NCBI RefSeq assembly: GCF_018691265.1
Contig: NW_024881272.1
Location: 27,083,323-27,147,322 of the forward strand
Reading direction: 5' to 3'
DNA length: 64,000 nt
DNA from: Tyto alba
Taxonomy: Eukaryota; Chordata; Aves; Strigiformes; Tytonidae
Position 1 is the first letter of the stretch. Every line of letters starts with the position of its first letter. Below are positions 52,575-64,000 of the stretch, in pieces. The notes below the pieces were generated by a model. The model saw only the letters and a program-made list of their open reading frames with translations, made no database searches and was not told the DNA's origin. The translations under genes were made by a program, and so were the position numbers.

Positions 52575-52664
52575 CTTGGCACACAAAGGAAGATGGCGTT
52601 TCCCCAGGGTGGACCCGTGCAGTGATGAACACCACTTTCTGTTCAGCCCCTGGACGCAGGTTCA
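52575..52664 (-). CDS. AGBL4: AGBL4 (cytosolic carboxypeptidase 6) internal exon with the HxxE zinc motif
   Basis: This 90-bp internal exon encodes about 29 whole residues, beginning NLRPGAEQKVVFITARVH and ending PGETPSSFVCQ. HPGE supplies the His and Glu zinc ligands (HxxE) of M14 carboxypeptidases, and the hydrophobic run VVFIT before it is the family's core beta strand. It starts with two bases (TG) that finish a split codon and ends with one base (G) that begins the next, so it is phase 1 at both ends. Flanks are a textbook acceptor (long pyrimidine tract, TTACAG) and donor (GTGAGT). Its last base joins the exon at 28035-28149 to make the Gly of CQ-G-IIDF, as I recall the vertebrate AGBL4 protein. 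CCP6 removes glutamates from polyglutamylated proteins such as tubulin in the cytosol. The other CCP paralogues (AGTPBP1, AGBL1, 2, 3, 5) fit less well around these residues. The gene identity is from memory of the family; exon structure is seen directly. Confidence 0.93.
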
Positions 52665-52718
52665 CTGTAAGCAGAAGGGGGTGGAAGGGGACAGAGGGAA
52701 AAAGAGAGATAAAGAGTC
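52665..52718 (-). other. Splice acceptor and polypyrimidine tract of the HxxE exon
   Basis: Read on the minus strand, a stretch of more than 40 bases rich in C and T runs into CTTACAG immediately before the exon at 52664. The AG lies at 52665-52666. It is a strong acceptor by eye and fixes the exon's left protein boundary. Confidence 0.85.
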
Positions 52719-53692
52719 TTAAACTGGGTCCCATATGTAGGAACAAAGAACCATTAATTTTTAAAGCATATCCTTTTATAAAATTGGTCATGCATTATAA
52801 ATAAGCACAATCTATAATTAAAGGAGGCAGTGTCACTGGGTCTCTCTACCAGGCCATATAGCAGACTGCATAAGGGCTGCAAAACTAATGACATGCAGCC
52901 AAACCCGAAACAAACTTAGCTCTCTTTTTAAAACACAAGATTTACTACAGTGAGTTTAACTGCACTGTAATTACTCTCACTTGTGATAAATATCCCCCTG
53001 GGGCGACTAGAACAACAGTGGGGGGCCATTATCAAGCAAAGCCAATTGCGCCCTGCATTACACTTGACACAAGCCTTAACAGTGCCAAACACGGTAAAGT
53101 GCTAACAAATGACACGTATTAGGCTTTGCTCTGGGGGATCTGGAGGGGGGCTGTTTTTTTTTTTTTCTCTCAACTATTTGGGACTGCATCTGCTCTGATG
53201 GAAAGAAATGTTCAAAAACAAGTAAGTATGGAAAAGAGACCAGGATTAAATCCAGCAACCATTCTCCAGAAAGTGCATGAAAATGTGCCAGGTCCCCTTC
53301 AAATTACAGAGAGGTAGAAGGGAAACTGGGGTTCCAACTACACTGAATTTAATATGGGTTAATCCCCCAGTATTGAAGCTATATTTCTTTAGCCACTTGC
53401 CTCAGCCATAAACTACATAGGTCAAGCAGGATCTTTTCTCTGTTTGTGCAGTGACTGCATTTAATAAACAGGAAATAAAAATTATATTCTTTCAAAATAG
53501 TTTCTGGGAATTTTAAAGACCATAAGAGGTCTGGGACCTGAGTTAGATATCTTATCTAGATCTGAACACACAGCAGGGATAATACTAAACACAGCAGGAT
53601 CCAATTGCTAGAGACATTTTAAATCTTTGTTTTGAAATAAGAAGTTTACATACTGAAAGGAGACTGGAAACTAGATCCAAGGTGGTTGTTGG

Positions 53693-53756
53693 GTTTTGTT
53701 TGGTTTGGTTTTTGGTTTTTTTTTTTTTTTTTTTTTTTTGTGTGTTTTTTTTTTTA
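53693..53756 (+). repeat. Long T-rich tract
   Basis: TTTTGTTTGGTTTGGTTTTT followed by about 25 T, GTGTG, and 13 T. Its reverse complement is an A-rich tract like those on the plus strand. Confidence 0.95.
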
Positions 53757-54639
53757 ATTAAGTGGATGCATTACATATATACCCAAATATACCCAAACAT
53801 AGACTGTTAATTTCAAAGATGATTGGGAGTCCTTGAGACCATACCTGAGTTATTTTTTTAATTTCCTGAATTCTTAGAAATGCTCAGTTTACCCCATGGT
53901 AAATCACACCTAACAACACTACAGGAATAATCAATATATTTTTGGTTGTTCTCAGGAGACAATCTCAGCAGGTTTCTTTTTTATTTCCTTAGCCTCTCTA
54001 AAAGTCCTACAGCTGCTCACCCTGTAACTCAGCCATTCATTTCTTCTTTCATACTCCAGCTTCATCACTCTCTGGTGTTTTTGAGCCCCAGAGGCAAAGA
54101 AATATAAGAAAGAATGTCTCTGACAAAAGTAGCAGCTGGTGGGGTCAATTCTGTCTGCAGAAGGAAAGTGGGAGGTAGCAAAAAGGAACACAACACCATC
54201 AGCTAGAAGTCAATGACCACTCCACATCATTTACATTGAGTAGTGCAGGAGGTGATAAAAAGGCAAACCAACTTTAAAGAGCAAACGAAGGCTGGGATCA
54301 CTTTTGCAAGAGGAGAGGTGCTTTCCTCCTTTCCTGGAAAAACAGCATTACATTGAAGGGACAGTGTCTCAGCACATCAGTGATGCTCAGCAACATGACA
54401 CTGCCACTGTTTGAAGCTGGAACAGCTCCTTGGTTAAGAAATCTTTTGGATAGGATTAGTTTGGAGGTTTTGTGGCTTTGTTTTTTTTTTTTTGTCCTTA
54501 ATTACAACATTTGTGTCATTTATGATTTACCATTCAGTAATAGTTATTAAAAATCATTGGTCAGTTCATTTTCTTCTGGAACTGTAGAGAACTTTCCCAA
54601 TTCAGGGCTCAGTGCAAAGCTGTTTGGAATCAACAGGAG

Positions 54640-54800
54640 ATGTGGCATTGGGTGCTAACCAGGACCTCCCTTGTGGGTTGAAGAACATCAAATTACCACC
54701 CTGCAATCAGTGCCAAGCAACTTCACTCTGCCTTGGTTTACAATCCCCACTGCATCACTCACTTTCTAGTGCAATGCATTTTCTGCAAAGTGGGAATGCA
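54640..54800 (-). mobile_element. Possible MIR-like SINE remnant, reverse orientation
   Basis: CAACTTCACTCTGCCTTGGT and TTTACAATCCCCACTGCATC resemble the reverse complement of the 'gaaactgaggcacagagaagt' core of MIR-like elements. Only this core is recognisable, so this is a tentative call. Confidence 0.3.
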
Positions 54801-55879
54801 CAACCTGGCAGTGTACAGACCATTCCACAGTTTCCAACCTCCTAGACAAGCAGCGCTCAAAATGAGCACAGGCACAGCTGGCCGTCCATCTTCATGTAGC
54901 AGACATTTTATCTACATTTGTCAAGCCCAACAATACCTTTATAAATCTTTAAGTAACATCCTGCATTATTCATACAGAAACAATAAAACACAGCACATGT
55001 GACTGTGCACAAGCGTATTTTTTTCTGGTATTTGGGCTAGATGAAATAATGTGACCTGTTAGCTTTTTTTTTTTAAGAGTCATTTTCATTTTCAGTTTTT
55101 GGATTTCAGAGTGTACATCTGCACAAGTAAATATTTCTTACGTGTTTCTGTTAAAATTTTGGAAAAGCATATATCTTTAATGTACCTTGGAAAGGCTAGA
55201 AAATTCAGTAGTGTCTTCTAAATGTTGAGTAAAGTGCCTGTCTAAGTACAAGGGTTTGTGAACATATGGGAAGAAACTGAACTGGCAGACAAGCTTTCAG
55301 TTCTGCAGATCCTCTTTGATCACAGTTCAGCTGCTCTGAAAACGCTGGTGAAAAGGGGGACATATGAGGCAACATGGATGCCCACTAGCCAACCTAGGGG
55401 ACAAAGGTGCAACAAGGCCTTCTGATATGAACCAGACTAGCTTGTCCTTAATACCGTAACACTGAAGAGTTTGAGATGGGGACTTTGAACCCAGCTGGTG
55501 CAGGGCATTCATTATTACAAGCTGGATTCCCAGACTGAACCTTAACCCAGCACCAGCACATTATAACCCATCCATCCATCCAGACATCCCATGGGTGGTC
55601 TTAGAAACCATATATTCAGCCTTGCACAGTCGTCTTGGTCTCTATAACACTCTGTGATAAAAGGAATTGCAGGTGTGTGCATGCACACACCTCTAAACAC
55701 TCCCCTAAGTCCAAACAGCAGCCGTGCTGTCTTCTCTCTCTGCGGTTTTGTATATAACCTAAAAATGAAAGAAGGAAAGAGAAAGGAAAGAAAGGATAAC
55801 TATGATCAGGCTACAGTAGCCAGGGTTTAAAAAAAAAAAAGTAAAAAAATTGCTTTGTGTTCTTTTTTCTTTACCAATT

Positions 55880-56669
55880 GCATCGGGTGTCCGTGCCCAG
55901 GCACCGGCAGTGGGGGCCGCAGGGCTGGGGGCTCTGAGGAGAGGCCGGGCTGCCCCGTGCTGGTCATGGCCGGTTCCAAACGGTTCTGCACTGGCCCCAC
56001 CGCAGGGCACAGACCAGCCCCTCAGCAAAGGCCGTGGCTCCTCAGAGAAAATTGGTTTAAGGAAGGACAAAAGTGCCACACAGGCTGTGAGGCGTAAGAG
56101 GGGAAAAAAAGTAAGAAACAGCCCTGTGAGCACCAGGGTTGGAGGAGGGGAAGGAATGCTCCAGCTGCTGGGGCGCAGACTGCCCTGCGGCCCCTTGGAG
56201 AGGCCAGGCTGGAGCAAGTATCCCACTGCAGCCTATGGAGGACCCTGTGCTGAATCCAGGTTCTCCTGAAGGACCACAGGAAGGGCCCAGGCTGGAGCAG
56301 GGGAAAAAGTGTGAGGAGGAAGGAGCAGCAGAGAGGAGCTATTTCAAACTGAGCACAACTCCGTTATCCATCTCTGGCAGTGTTGAGGTGGTGATGTGGA
56401 AGTAGAGGAGTTGGGAGTGAAACTGGTCCTGGGAAAATGGGGGCAGGAGGGCGGGGTGTTTTTAATTGATCTCTTTGATTCTCACTATACAAATCTATTT
56501 TAATTAGCAATAAATTATTTTTCCCCCAAGTCAAGTCTGCTTTGCCCATGATGGTAATTAGTGATATCCCTGTCTTTATCTTTTCATCTTATTTTCTCTC
56601 CCTGTCCTGTAGAAGAGGGAGCAACTCGGTGGGCATCTGGCAGCTGGCCAAGGTTAACTTGCCAAACCA
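55880..56669 (+). mobile_element. Degenerate dispersed avian LTR-like element (ERVL-type), GC-rich
   Basis: This GC-rich block, unlike its AT-rich surroundings, matches a repeat I recognise from many bird genomes. Diagnostic pieces are GGCCGGTTCC near 55970, CAGACCAGCCCCTCAGCAAA, GGCCGTGGCTCCTC, GAAACAGCCCTGTGAGCACC, CCCAGGCTGGAGCAGGGGAA and the tail GGTGGGCATCTGGCAGCTGG-like text. The family's 3' part has a poly(A) signal (AATAAA at 56509-56514) and runs to about 56669, near GCCAAACCA. I recall it as an ERVL-class LTR, but the exact family name is uncertain. Terminal TG/CA and target duplications are not clear here, so ends are approximate. The open frames inside it (such as 55759-56226 minus) are by-products of its GC content. 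Confidence 0.7.
56509..56514 (+). terminator. AATAAA polyadenylation signal in the dispersed LTR-like element
   Basis: AATAAA inside AGCAATAAATTA, in the 3' part of the element and in its orientation. It is a conserved position of that repeat. Its use in this copy is unknown. Confidence 0.45.
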
Positions 56670-59399
56670 ATAATGAATACAACAGCTACAAAACACTATT
56701 TCATATTTTAAATGTTACATCAAAAATGCATCCTATTTTCTACTTCAAGTTGAAAAGATCAATCAAAATTAAAGAGATTAGAAGTGTATAGCTTTGATCA
56801 ATAGATGCCAAAAGCACTTACGCAAAATGACAGAAAGGCATGTTCCATTTAGCCACAACTTTGCCAGTTGTGGAAATAGAGTCTGTTGGAAGAGTAGATG
56901 GGGTATCACAATTGCCATAGCAGTGCATCTTAGAAACAAAACTATTTGACGAACATGTTTTCCAAAGGAAAAAATTTATAGATTTCTGGAATTATTTATT
57001 TTTAATTTTTTCTTCCAGAAAGTATCTTGAAGATTGAACATTATTTCTCTCTCCCCCCGCCCCACAGAGGATATCACTACCATCATCATTAATAATATTT
57101 GCCTTGACTTAAGATTCCAACTGGGACCTTAACAATCTGACACTGTGTGGTGCTTCCTTGTAGCCTGCTATTCACTCACCACCATGCTGTCACTCTGCTG
57201 CAGAGGAGAATTCCCTTGGGCAAAGCTGTGAAGATCTAAGGTGCTAGTCAGAAGAAACAACACTAACCTCAACATCTATTTTGTCTCTAAAGATACCACA
57301 ATGGAGATAAACACCAAGTGAATATCATACTGAGAAGAAACCCAGTTAGCTGCAAGCAAGCAACCCAAATCTCTCACTCAGTATATCACTTATACTGTTT
57401 GGCCCTCAACTCATGTTTCTCCTCCTCTAACGCTATAGCATGCACAAGCCAACCACTTAAAGCAATCCCACTGGCAACATTCCCCCAGCTCTCACCCAGG
57501 AAACAGCGATTTCCACTCCTGGTTACATACTACACTAATGCAACTAAAACATAGTCCCACAGAAAACACTTTCTACTGAAAAAAAGAGAAGTCAGATCAA
57601 AATCTAAACTTTCATGAGAAGGCAGCAAATTCACTTAGCCATTTTCATTCAATTTCCATTTTTTATGCTATTATAAAAACATGAAAATGACAGATTTGTA
57701 TGTAATAACTTAAGTATCTAGAAATTACATGAAGAAATACTAAATTTATAGAATCCCACTTGCACTACCAAAATGAATGGTATAACAGAACTGAGAATTT
57801 CACTCAACATCCAGGGTCTTTCCTGCTATCACATCTGACCAGAAAGACACAACAGAGGCATTGCAGATTTGAGGTTTCTTTAAGTCTTGTAGCCACGGTA
57901 TTGTAATGATTCAAGTTCACAAATTAGTACTAAGGCTGATGGAGTACAAAGTATGAGCAAGTCTAACCCTCCTAGCAGTGTACTTTGGAAAACCTTTAAT
58001 TGGTTGCCATCAGGAGAACTTGGAAGTGAATGCCACTTCTTTGCAGAGGGCTTCAAAGTTGGGGCAAAGTACTAGGAAAAGCTTGCCTTTCTCCCCTCCC
58101 ACATATCATCCCATCTGTAGAAGACCAGAAGGCTCTAGTCAGAAGAAATTAAAATCTATCACCCTAAAAACATATACCCCCAAAAATAATTTTGTTTAAA
58201 TACCCACATATATTTTAATGAAATATGTGTATCCATTGTAAATAAATTCTATATTGTCTTCCTGATGTATTTCGCAGTATGAAGTGAGATGTTGCGAGCA
58301 TTTTGTATTCAAAGCCCTGTGAATTAAGGACTCCATAGAGGAAATCAAACGAACTCTATTGTATTACACTTCACCATGCTGTCTTGGCTTGTCTGTGTCT
58401 GACAGAGCTGTAACATCTGTGTTGAAAGAGAACACTGATGTCGTTGCTGTTCTGACTGCCTAGTCTCTACCACATTAACCTGCTTTAGCAAATCAAATCC
58501 ATTTACAGCATTTACTGTACTCTGGCTTTTCCTATGAGGCCAGATTAGCACCTAATTTCATTTATTTTTGTTATTTCTGGTCACAAATGTCATTTTGGCA
58601 ACACAGACTGCAGAACACCACAATTTTTGGTCACTACCAAATCCCACTGGAGTTGGCGAGGTCAGATAAACACAAGCTTTTCTTTCTTGCCTTCTTATAC
58701 TTAGTTTCAGTTAGTTTCTTTGTGTTGCTGAAGCCAAGTGGCACAGAAGGTAAAAACTATGCCATTTGTACCTGAGAGAGATAAGCCAAGTCTGGACTAC
58801 AGCTTTTGTAATTCGGACACCTATTTCTATGTACTTTCACCTGGGAAGGGATGCAGCAGTATCTTGGCTCCCATGCAGAATCCAAGGAAGGTCAGGTCTG
58901 TGCAGGGGGAGCACTGCTACAAGGTGCCCCCATGGCTCATTGGCTCACCTCACCTACCACCATGCTTAGATAGTGTCATCTGGAGCACAGAGGGTTTTTG
59001 TTTAGCAAAGCCTCACTTGTGCATGGACCTTCTACTCAGAAATGGTCCTACCTGTAATGATCAAAACTGGATTCAAACCGCTCAAGTAACAGATTTTCAT
59101 TCAGGTTCTGGCCCTGATTCTGTCAGGTGCTTATATATCTGATTTGTCTGGTGGACTTCTATTGTGTTTAAAAATGTACTTAAACATAAGTGTTGGCATA
59201 AGAGCTTTGGTGAATTGGGGACGTTTAGCAGGAAGCCTGTCTCTGAGATCATTGTCACAATCTTTTAAAGTTGGAGATTGTGCAACTATTATCCTTTATT
59301 GCCCATTTTATGCCAAAGTCTCACTTTCTTTTTACATTCCTTTTAAAAGCAAAGCTATTTTGGAGCATTTAATATTATTTAATCTCTTTACTCTGGCAG

Positions 59400-59760
59400 C
59401 ATAGAAATTACAGGGACCATTACAATGGTCCTGTGTGCGCATATGCTTTATTGATGTATATGCTGACCTAATATTAGATTGATTTTGCTCAGCTTTTCTG
59501 CTGACCACGGAAAAATGCAAATTGGGTATTATATTTGCACACTAATTTTATTGGGCCCCTGTGTCTTCATAAAAAGATAAAGTTTGGGCTAATAAAAATA
59601 AAACATTTCTGGTGCTAATATAGGCAAATGTTTATGTAGGCAGGTAACAAATTGGTTTGTCATTTAGGGGAACATAAAGAGCACTAAAATTATCTTTAGG
59701 CAAAATAGATTGGTGGCTTTTGCTTAGCTTTTAGCTTTCATTTGCAAAATCAATTTAATG
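59400..59760. promoter_or_regulatory. Candidate conserved non-coding regulatory block
   Basis: This intronic block is AT-rich and free of repeats. It contains a perfect octamer-type site ATGCAAAT at 59515-59522, a near-match ATTTGCAA at 59740-59747, CACTAATTTTATTG-like homeodomain sites, two GCTGACC words and the inverted repeat at 59414-59431. This density of developmental factor motifs without coding potential is the look of an intronic enhancer. Conservation across species is not visible from one sequence. Confidence 0.3.
59414..59431. repeat. 18-bp inverted repeat GGACCATT-AC-AATGGTCC
   Basis: Perfect 8-base arms with a two-base spacer, at the left edge of the AT-rich block at 59.4-59.76 kb. 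An outer CAGG/CCTG pair can be added with a one-base shift. Role unknown. Confidence 0.75.
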
Positions 59761-62700
59761 TAGCACAGTGTCTCAAAGACAGGGTGACACAGGATTAAGA
59801 CATTCATTGTATTCCCCCTCCATAGCTCCCCCTTATTCAGAGGCCCTGGGATTTGGGTTTGCTCTTGTTCAAAGCAAATTAAATATATTCCATCAGAAAA
59901 GAGGAAAAAAAATAACATTTAGACTTACGCCATATGCAAGCATCCTGAAGGGACAAACAGAAGAGTAAGGTAGGAAAGGGGGGACTCAGTGTTCTGAAGG
60001 GAGATGCTGAAGGAGTTATCAACACTTGTCAGTGCCACTAGGAATCTGAAAGTGTAATACTTGTATGATCTCCTTGCCTGGCTATTTCTTTGTTCCTCCT
60101 TTCTCTTTCCTCTTTAAGTCGTCTGTAACAATGCCTTTCGCATCTCTCTAACGGCCAGCAATCTCTGCTGGAACACAGCTAAGCGATCTTCGATGACAGT
60201 TTAAGTAAATGGGCATATATCAACAGCCTAACTCCTATTTATTGAAATGAGTTGACCTATTTAAATCCCAGAGTAGGCGCTATTTCTATCCAGCTCTTGT
60301 TTTTCATCCTCTCCTTCCCCTTCCCTCCCTTAATTGCAGGGTATTTTGGAGGGGTTCCATGGAGTGAAAGGTTACACAAACAGTTTCAAAGTTAATACTT
60401 GACTGCATTTTCAACTTAATAGCCCAGCAAAGGGATCTGACTGTAAAGCAAAAGGCCAGAAATATTTCCTGGTAAAATTATGCTGAAGCATAGATCAAAT
60501 GACACTGCAGAGTTATTTGCAAAATCAGAAGTGGCAAACAACTATAGAGCAAGATCCCCCTTACTTCCCAGCCCCACTTGTTTGTTTTTAATCTTCATTA
60601 CATCTTGGAAGCAACCATTTTTCCATTTAGGCTTTCTGATACTGGCAGCTTGTTACACTTCTGAGGCAGGAAAATTAGCTGCATGCAAAACCAGTCAAGG
60701 TACATTCACATCTTTCCTCCCTCCTTGTCTCCACTAAAAAAACACTCCCAAAAAACCTGAGGTTTTGTTTTTAAATTATACATACACATTTGAATGTTGG
60801 AACATACAGGTCCTATGAATAAGAATAGAAACCTGAATATGAACAGCACATTATCGTCCTCAAACGGCCAAGGTGATGACAACTCACAATTAAGGATGCA
60901 GACAGTAGCATTTAATGTCACCTACCTGCATCACCGTCATATCATAACAGTTTAGCAGGCAGGTCCCCAGACTGCTTTCCTTTTCCCTCTCCTGCTTTTC
61001 TATTTATAAAGGCAGGTTGGAGTGTAGATAAACCCCTTGCCCTCCAGAGACTGGAGGCAGGCAGTAAATTATGGGAAGGCTAAGTGGTACATCAAATGTG
61101 TCTCCTCAAAGCTATATATCACCTTGTTAAATTTGATGTCTAATCCCAGAACCCCAGAAACCATTCCCAAAATCCCAGAAAATGCATGTGTCCTTCAGAT
61201 GATACAGAACAAGAAAGTAAAGTTTACCTGCAGGGAAAAGAAAAAAAACACCAAACCAAAAACATTCTAGCCACGATTTGCTAAAAGTCTTCATTTTACT
61301 TGAGTGTCTTTCAATGCTATTTCCTTAAATTCCATAGAGTCAGAACTCACCCATCTGTATTTGAATACATGAACTGTGAACTACGGTACTCATCTCTTAT
61401 CTTGCAATGGTCGACATCACTTTACAAACTGAATAAACCAAAGCACGTCCTATTTATCTCTCTCTAAAAATTTTACACCAGATAGAAATGCAGTTGCTTA
61501 TGTATGTAGCAGCACTTTTCCAGTTACCATCAGTGACAGTAATAAAGACCTTCAGCCATTCCACTGGGTTCTCTTAACTGAGCTCCACAACACCACATCA
61601 GTGAAGATAAGCTAGAAACACTAAGAAGCTGCCTGCAGCCACAAAGGAAATGGGCCTCATCTTTAGGGAAGGAATCGATACTAACTGGTACCTATCTTGC
61701 TCTCTTTTTTCACAGCTATCATGCCTCTAGAAATGCTCACCATCCTGGTAGCCTTCACTTTATACAAAGGGATAGAAATAAAATGTTCAGATGAAAGACA
61801 TTTCTACCTGCAATACTACAGTTACATGAGTATCTTTTGAGTTTGTCTTTAAAATCCAGGGATTCAAAAGGTATTACTAGGGCCTGTTATAAAGCAATTC
61901 TCTATCAGCTCTCTCCAGTGGAGAGGGCTACAGCTATGTTTGTTTGCTACAAGTATGCATGGGCTGAAAGATAAGAGAATAATTTATGTCAGAATTTCAG
62001 CCAAGATAGAAAAGAGGGAATTACCAACCACTCACGGAATGGTCCAGCAGTTACAGGAGCAGCCAGGACACCTTTGTTCTGTTCTGTTTCCAGTTTTGCT
62101 GTATTTTTGCCTGTGATTAACTTCAGTTCTTAGATTTTCCCATATAAGAATTGAGCAAAACCATGTGTGCTTCAGAACAGAAGTGTGAGTTCCAGTACAG
62201 TTATACTTGAAACTCTTCTAGTTTCCCTGAGATGCAGAGCCACATCCGTTCATTCATCATGGATCCTTCGAAAGAAGTCAGTGCTGAAAAGGACATCTAT
62301 AGCTGCCATGAGATGCAACTCCAGAACCCTCCAGTTCAGCATCTCTAACCTTTCAATGCCAATGGACAAAATAATAGTGAAGAAACAAGCTGCAAAACAA
62401 CATGCAGAGATCAGGAAAGGTGTTTCTGAGAAGCTGTAACTGGAAGACCTCTACTCACTGGGGCTATGCCTCATATTCTTCACTTAAACAGGCAAAAAGT
62501 ACAACAGGAGCAGAATTGAAAAAAAGGTGGAGAGCCATGAAATGGCGGACAAAGCTGGATAGATACCTACTCAGGTATCTTGTTCTAAGTAGGGTCAGGT
62601 CTCATTCTGTGAGGAAAAAAGGTGAAAAGCAACTAAGGTTTCAGCTAGGTGAGCTAAAGGTTCAAACCTGGGGGAGCAGTGAAATAATACAATCAACACT

Positions 62701-63102
62701 GTCACTGGATTAATCTGTATTCTACCCTTTAGACTCTGACTTGAACAACATGAACCCTTCTCTCTTATTATTCCTAAAACTCTAATTATAAAAGAAGAGG
62801 GGATATACCATGCACAGTTACAGGACACAGGAAATCATTATTTTTCTTAATTTTTTGCTGCATCAGATATTCCCTGGGAGAAGGAGAGGAAGTGACAGGG
62901 TTAAGCAGAATCAAGCCTCCAGTGTACAAGACCTAGCTTAAAATCAGTGATCCCAGGCAGGACATGCAAGATATTCTGCAAGAGGTTTTGGCCTTTACTG
63001 AACTATGACAGTGTGTTCTTCAGTAGCTGAGGTACTGGTCAATAAAAAGCAACCTGCTGAAGTGAGATTCATGAAGAGCAGTGTCCTCAGAACATGACAT
63101 TG

Positions 63103-63138
63103 ACCTCTCCAGGAAGCTCCAACACTCTCTGGAGAGGT
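63103..63138. repeat. Inverted repeat with 10-base arms
   Basis: ACCTCTCCAG at 63103-63112 and CTGGAGAGGT at 63129-63138 are perfect reverse complements with a 16-base gap. It could form a hairpin in RNA, but arms of this length arise by chance now and then over 64 kb. Confidence 0.65.
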
Positions 63139-64000
63139 TTGAGCCCACAATACAAGAAAGACACCACTGAATAACCTCTCTTCACATTCACATCTTGCCC
63201 AAAATCAGAATTAAGACCTGAATACACAGCACCAAAAATTAAGAAGCTCATTAGAGGGTTTTACACACCAAATTCAAACTTCGAAATACCTCAGCAAGAC
63301 AGGGGATGCAGACAACCCTCAGGGCTGAAACGCACACACACATCCCTAAGCCAGACAGAAGCAAACCCTCCTTTACTGTCATGTTCAGCATTGGTTTCTA
63401 ATAACGTAAAAAAGATGTTTCTCATCATGAAGGTGGATGGCAAAGGTGGGGTGGAAAGCATCCCCTTTTCACAAAGAAGTGGAGTGACCTCTCCTGGACA
63501 CACTGCCAGGTCCCTGCTTCTGTTCATTGATTCTTCACAGTTTTTAATCACAGGGACCTGATGTCAGGGAGTCTGTGGCCTGGGAGGAGTCTCAACAGTC
63601 CTAAATCAGCTTTGCTTAGTTGTATGTATTCCACTCACTTTTGACCATGACTCCAGCATCAGCAAGTGTCACAGACATGACCTCACAGAAACATACTAAG
63701 AATATTCGACCTATACCACATATCCCGCAGTCTGGAAGGAGAAATTCCTGTCACACCCTTGTCCTTTCCTTCAAAAGAAAATGGTGAGATACATGCCCAG
63801 AGGTAGGGCATTTTCCATCCTCATTAAGGGCCAAGAATTAAGTAAGCTGCCATTCTTATTTAGATGCTGCTTATGACATTTTCCCCTCTGTTACAAAAAC
63901 AATTATCACAAAGATGTTTAAATTCCACCTGGACACAGAAGACCTTCTCTCACTCTAACCAACCTGCCCTGTCTGTTCCCTGCCTCGCATCAAGCCAAGA

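Larger units (their letters stand above)
52665..64000 (-). other. AGBL4: AGBL4 intron, incomplete (5' side of the HxxE exon)
   Basis: This is the downstream end of the intron preceding the HxxE exon. The preceding exon should encode a segment like QQRKLDLLTITSP, and I could not find it up to base 64000. The stretch holds a long T tract (53.7 kb), a possible MIR-like remnant (54.7 kb), a GC-rich dispersed LTR-like element (55.9-56.7 kb) and an AT-rich regulatory-looking block (59.4-59.76 kb). 56.7-59.4 kb and 59.8-64 kb show nothing else I can name. Confidence 0.83.

Noticed and set aside
55759..56269. 139- and 155-codon frames overlapping on opposite strands
   Set aside because: They fall inside the GC-rich dispersed LTR-like element, where stop codons are rare by composition.
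60896..61000. Possible minus-strand exon with a CAG|GTAGGT donor and an open frame
   Set aside because: The translation (QEREKESSLGTCLLNC-like) does not resemble the preceding AGBL4 exon, and no convincing acceptor was found.
52665..64000. The previous AGBL4 exon (QQRKLDLLTITSP-like)
   Set aside because: No segment matching it with splice sites was found; it is probably beyond base 64000.
1..64000. CRISPR array, operon, phage or bacterial gene cluster
   Set aside because: No spaced direct repeats or dense coding; the sequence is plainly vertebrate intronic DNA.

Overview
The window looks like bird genomic DNA lying inside one very large protein-coding gene. It is AT-rich and CpG-poor, and the lengths are dominated by non-coding sequence. 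It carries CR1 retroposon 3' ends of avian and sauropsid type, LTRs of the sort scattered through bird genomes, and many A-rich (AAAC)-type tracts. I cannot name the species.

The only coding sequence I can support is two short internal exons on the minus strand, at 52575-52664 and 28035-28149. Read 52.6 kb to 28.1 kb they join in a consistent phase. They give the HPGE and NPDG signatures of an M14 metallocarboxypeptidase, and the residue pattern matches AGBL4 (cytosolic carboxypeptidase 6), an enzyme that trims glutamates from tubulin and other proteins. The intron between them is 24,425 bp. Everything left of 28035 is the start of the next intron, and everything right of 52664 is the end of the previous one. 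I looked for the neighbouring AGBL4 exons and did not find them, which fits the very long introns of this gene in vertebrates.

Layout: 1-28034 is intron with an ancient MIR-like SINE (about 4.4 kb), a 34-bp tandem duplication (about 9.0 kb), a probable solo LTR with a 6-bp target duplication (16.9-17.4 kb), a CR1 3' end retaining a piece of its reading frame (18.1-18.45 kb), and several A-rich tracts. 28035-28149 is an exon. 28150-52574 is intron with MIR-like and older CR1 remnants near 28.3 and 29.3 kb, and a striking 32-bp inverted repeat at 31.65 kb. 52575-52664 is an exon. 52665-64000 is intron with a GC-rich dispersed LTR-like element (55.9-56.7 kb) and an AT-rich block near 59.4-59.76 kb that looks like a regulatory element.

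Only the host gene encodes a supported cellular protein. I found no RNA gene, CRISPR array, operon or evident new system. The other open frames are short and look like chance frames in intronic DNA. Family assignments come from recognition of the sequence, not from a database search.
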